Shown piece after piece: positions 51,521 through 53,751 of a stretch of 53,751 nt of DNA (its first letter is position 1; each line of letters opens with the position of its first letter). The position numbers and the translations under genes are program-made. The DNA comes from an uncultured Alphaproteobacteria bacterium (GTDB lineage: Bacteria; Pseudomonadota; Alphaproteobacteria; RF32; CAG-239): positions 1 through 53,751 of the forward strand of contig CALXVV010000001.1 in the NCBI GenBank assembly GCA_944392205.1. Direction: 5' to 3'. The notes under the pieces were generated by a model that searched no databases, was not told the origin of the DNA, and saw only the letters and a program-made list of their open reading frames with translations.

Positions 51521-52732
51521 ATGACAGAATACAGAACCATAAAAGACTTGGGAGATTTAAAAGGCAAAGTAGCAATGCTGCGTGCTGATTTAAATGTTCC
51601 GATGGATGAGAATTTTCATGTAACCAACACCGCCCGCATTACCCGTACGGTTCCCACCATCAAGACCTTAATGGACAAAGGTGCCAAGGTTGTTGTAATC
51701 TCGCACTTTGGTCGCCCGGAAGGCAAAGGGGATATGAAAAACTCATTGTCTCACGTAGCCCCCGAGCTGGAGAAGGCTTTGGGCAAACATGTTGTGTTTG
51801 TAGATGACTGCATTGGCCCCAAAGTAGCAGAAGCCATTAAGAACATGAAAAGCGATGAGGTTTTGTTGCTTGAGAATCTTCGTTTTTATGATGAAGAGAA
51901 GAAAGGTGATGAAGCTTTTGCCAAAGAGTTGGTAAAACCGGCTGATGTTTATGTATCAGATGCTTTTTCAACCGCTCACCGTGCTCATGCTTCCATGGTT
52001 GCAGCGGTAAAAGAACGCCCGTCAGCCTTTGGGTTGCTGATGGAAGAGGAGGTAAACGCGCTCTCTAAAGGTTTGAACAATCCGGAGCGTCCGTTGATGG
52101 CCATTGTCGGTGGCTCCAAGGTTTCCACCAAGTTGGATTTGTTGAACAATTTGGTTAAGAAGGTAAACAAGCTGGTAATTTCCGGCGGTATGGCTCATAC
52201 ATTCATGAAAGCCAACGGAATAGACACTGTCAACGAGGCCAATTCTCTGGTCCAGATGGATATGATAGACACCGCCAAAGAGATTATGGCCACCGCCAAA
52301 GCCAACAACTGCGAGATTATCTTGCCGCAAGATGTCGTCGTCGCCAAAGAATTTAAGCCGATGGCCGAGCACAAGACGGTAGATTTGGAGCACATCCCGG
52401 CCGAGGGTTGGAGCTTGCTCGATGTCGGAGAGAAGACCATTGCCGCTATTAATGCCAAGTTGGAGGAATGCAAGACTTTGGTATGGAACGGTCCCTTGGG
52501 CGTATTTGAGATGAAACCCTTTGACAACGCCACCAACAAAGTAGCCGAGAAAGCAGCCGCCTTAACAGCAGCCGGTAAGCTGACATCTGTTGCCGGTGGC
52601 GGAGATACTGTTTCTGCCTTGGCCAATGCTGGGGTAGAGAACAAGTTCTCTTATATTTCAACGGCCGGCGGTGCTTTCCTTGAGTGGATGGAAGGCAAGG
52701 AGCTTCCCGGAGTTGTTGTCTTGAAGAAATAA
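51521..52732 (+). CDS. pgk: Phosphoglycerate kinase
   Basis: It makes ATP from 1,3-bisphosphoglycerate. The 403 residues match the family. Substrate-binding motifs are MLRADLNVPMDEN and ISHFGRPEGK, then SDAFSTAHRAHASMVAAV, and the nucleotide loop GGGDTVSAL near the end. AAAGGAAGAA precedes the ATG. It follows gap, as in many bacteria. Confidence 0.97.
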   Translation: MTEYRTIKDLGDLKGKVAMLRADLNVPMDENFHVTNTARITRTVPTIKTLMDKGAKVVVISHFGRPEGKGDMKNSLSHVAPELEKALGKHVVFVDDCIGPKVAEAIKNMKSDEVLLLENLRFYDEEKKGDEAFAKELVKPADVYVSDAFSTAHRAHASMVAAVKERPSAFGLLMEEEVNALSKGLNNPERPLMAIVGGSKVSTKLDLLNNLVKKVNKLVISGGMAHTFMKANGIDTVNEANSLVQMDMIDTAKEIMATAKANNCEIILPQDVVVAKEFKPMAEHKTVDLEHIPAEGWSLLDVGEKTIAAINAKLEECKTLVWNGPLGVFEMKPFDNATNKVAEKAAALTAAGKLTSVAGGGDTVSALANAGVENKFSYISTAGGAFLEWMEGKELPGVVVLKK

Positions 52733-52757
52733 GACGATAATCGGATAAAAACAAAAG

Positions 52758-52783
52758 CGCCTCGAGTGATCGGGGCGTTTTTT
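52758..52783 (+). terminator. Terminator after pgk
   Basis: CGCCTCGA (52758-52765) pairs with TCGGGGCG (52770-52777), one G:U, followed by six T. Confidence 0.88.
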
Positions 52784-52802
52784 ATAAAAAAATCTCAAGG
52801 GG

Positions 52803-52830
52803 TTGAAAGAGAAAAGATAGAGATTAGATA
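52803..52830 (+). promoter_or_regulatory. Candidate promoter of a small RNA
   Basis: TTGAAA (52803-52808), a 16-base spacer and TAGATA (52825-52830). Start near 52837, exactly where the paired 5' end of the candidate RNA begins. Confidence 0.5.
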
Positions 52831-52836
52831 AAAGAT

Positions 52837-52988
52837 GTTCCCGATGTCGGTAGGTAGAAATAGATTTTCTTTTGCCGGTATGAGAGAACAAAAAGATTTG
52901 CGAAAACAACAAAAGAAAATTTATTTCATTTGTTCGTTGGAAGAATCGGGAAAGAGCAGGGCTTTAAGGCTTTGCTCTTTCTTTTTTT
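52837..52988 (+). ncRNA. Candidate structured small RNA
   Basis: In the 408-base gap between pgk and the last gene, three nested signals fit one small RNA. TTCCCGAT (52838-52845) pairs with ATCGGGAA (52945-52952) to close it; inside, ATTTTCTTTTG (52864-52874) pairs with CAAAAGAAAAT (52910-52920), a perfect 11 base pairs. AAAGAGCA (52951-52958) pairs with TGCTCTTT (52973-52980), and seven T follow. A promoter-like pair lies just upstream. The RNA would be about 150 bases. An open frame of 51 codons (52835-52990) runs through the terminator and is probably not a gene. Confidence 0.5.
52951..52988 (+). terminator. Terminator of the candidate small RNA
   Basis: AAAGAGCA / TGCTCTTT stem, with an inner GCTTTAAGGC loop, is followed by CTTTTTTT. 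Confidence 0.8.
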
Positions 52989-53073
52989 GAGGGAAGAGCT
53001 GGAGTTAAAGCTTTATAAACCAATACCTGTTAGAGTGAAAGCAACTGGAAGGATAAATTTTTAGACAAAATAG

Positions 53074-53101
53074 TTGATTTTTCACTAATTTATGCTAAAA
53101 T
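53074..53101 (+). promoter_or_regulatory. Promoter of the last gene
   Basis: TTGATT (53074-53079), a 16-base spacer ending in TATGC, and TAAAAT (53096-53101). The leader to ATG 53141 is about 33 bases. Confidence 0.7.
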
Positions 53102-53140
53102 AAACATAAAGAAAGAATTTGGTAGCAAAGGAATACTTCA

Positions 53141-53751
53141 ATGGCAGAAATCACTCCGTTAAGATTCAAAAAAGACGCCAGCTGGGAAGGCGAGAACGAA
53201 CTTGAAGAGTACTACACAGACGCAGACAAGCGCGCGGATTTGCTCAAGTTTCTAGGCACACCAGATGGCAACGGCGGCTACACTTTTGACCGCGCAAAAT
53301 GGGAGAGCCAGCAAGAGGAATATAAAAAATTAAGCACGGAATATGGTGATGCTAGAAAAAGCTACGACGATTGGGTAAAAGAGCAAGATAAAAAAGGCTT
53401 AGAGTTAAAAGATTACGAAAACAATCCAGAGTTCCAACAGCTTGATAATGCTCAAAAGGAGGCCCAAGCGAAACTGGATAAAATTTTTTCTGGAGATATG
53501 CAAGCTCTTTTAATGACAGATGCCCCGGAAGTAGCTTTGAACTTTTTGCAAGTTTATGGAGAGGTGGAGAAAAATCTAAAAGATCATCCGGAGCTGAAAG
53601 AGAAGTTTCTGGCACTCAAAGAATTTACAGGCCGTATGATTGAGAACGGTTGGAATCCTGAAGGTGGCAAAAACAAGCTCCAATTGCAATATAGAGACGG
53701 GCAGCTGGTACGGAGGGGCGATGACCTTGGTGGTCGAGGCCTGCACTTTGC
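53141..53751 (+). CDS. Unrecognised protein, 3' end cut by the window
   Basis: An open frame starts at ATG 53141 (AAAGGA about nine bases upstream) and has no stop to the window end, at least 203 residues. The sequence is charged and mostly helical, with FLGTPDGNGGYTFDRAKWES, YGDARKSYDDWVKEQDKKG, and a later KFLALKEFTGRMIENGWNP. No signal peptide. It does not match a family I know. It has a clear own promoter. Because the stop lies outside the window, length and C-terminal domains are unknown. Confidence 0.78.
   Translation, partial: MAEITPLRFKKDASWEGENELEEYYTDADKRADLLKFLGTPDGNGGYTFDRAKWESQQEEYKKLSTEYGDARKSYDDWVKEQDKKGLELKDYENNPEFQQLDNAQKEAQAKLDKIFSGDMQALLMTDAPEVALNFLQVYGEVEKNLKDHPELKEKFLALKEFTGRMIENGWNPEGGKNKLQLQYRDGQLVRRGDDLGGRGLHF

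Noticed and set aside
52835..52990. 51-codon frame in the gap after pgk
   Set aside because: It runs through the terminator hairpin and its T tract; nested stems better explain the sequence as an RNA.

Overview
The window looks like the chromosome of an AT-leaning alphaproteobacterium, probably an uncultured gut-type lineage related to Rhodospirillales. The supporting signs are an FlbD-like flagellar regulator, a DUF1013/TrcR cell-cycle protein, a coiled-coil gene overlapping zapA with a likely 6S RNA next to it, and the gene order lpxC-bamD-recN. The lineage is an inference from gene content; no 16S rRNA or tRNA gene is present.

Layout. 1-318 is the 3' end of a flagellin gene, followed by a Sel1-repeat secreted protein (439-1527). 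accC and accB lie on the minus strand (1576-3441). From about 3640 to 20.9 kb runs a large plus-strand flagellar block: a half-size EamA transporter, fliK, flgD, flgE, fliF, fliG, fliH, fliN, an flbD-like sigma-54 activator, flhA, flhF, flhG, a second FliK-like protein and a J-domain/SH3 membrane protein. Three good sigma-54 promoter matches (GG-N10-GC) precede the EamA gene, fliK and fliF, which fits the activator encoded in the same block. At 21.0-22.2 kb is an unrecognised gene with unusual composition and no Shine-Dalgarno.

22.2-30.6 kb is housekeeping: a YmdB-like phosphodiesterase, 6S RNA, zapA with a small coiled-coil gene, a ThiE-like remnant, efp, a phosphatase-like protein with altered metal ligands, a secreted OmpA-like protein, rpmE, a membrane protein ending in a decayed cyclase-like domain, a probable exported protein, and a TrcR-type protein fused to a histone H1-like lysine-rich tail. 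30.9-34.5 kb is a short division cluster on the minus strand (mraZ-rsmH-ftsL-ftsI) with three MraZ boxes laid over its promoter. RNase P RNA, lpxC, bamD, recN and gltX follow.

40.4-45.7 kb is the most interesting part. It is a six-gene, low-GC accessory operon behind one strong promoter: a secreted protein of cysteine-rich repeats, a secreted protein joining a cysteine-rich domain to a phage tail-collar-like domain, and four tandem paralogous nucleotidyltransferases. Their active sites grade from fully lost (first gene) to intact (third and fourth). The collar domain and the phage-like style of the nucleotidyltransferases suggest a domesticated phage-derived system.

45.7-53.75 kb holds an MFS transporter, argS, a small lipoprotein, a hypothetical gene, a nitroreductase with a palindromic operator, gap and pgk, a candidate structured small RNA, and the start of an unrecognised gene cut by the window end.
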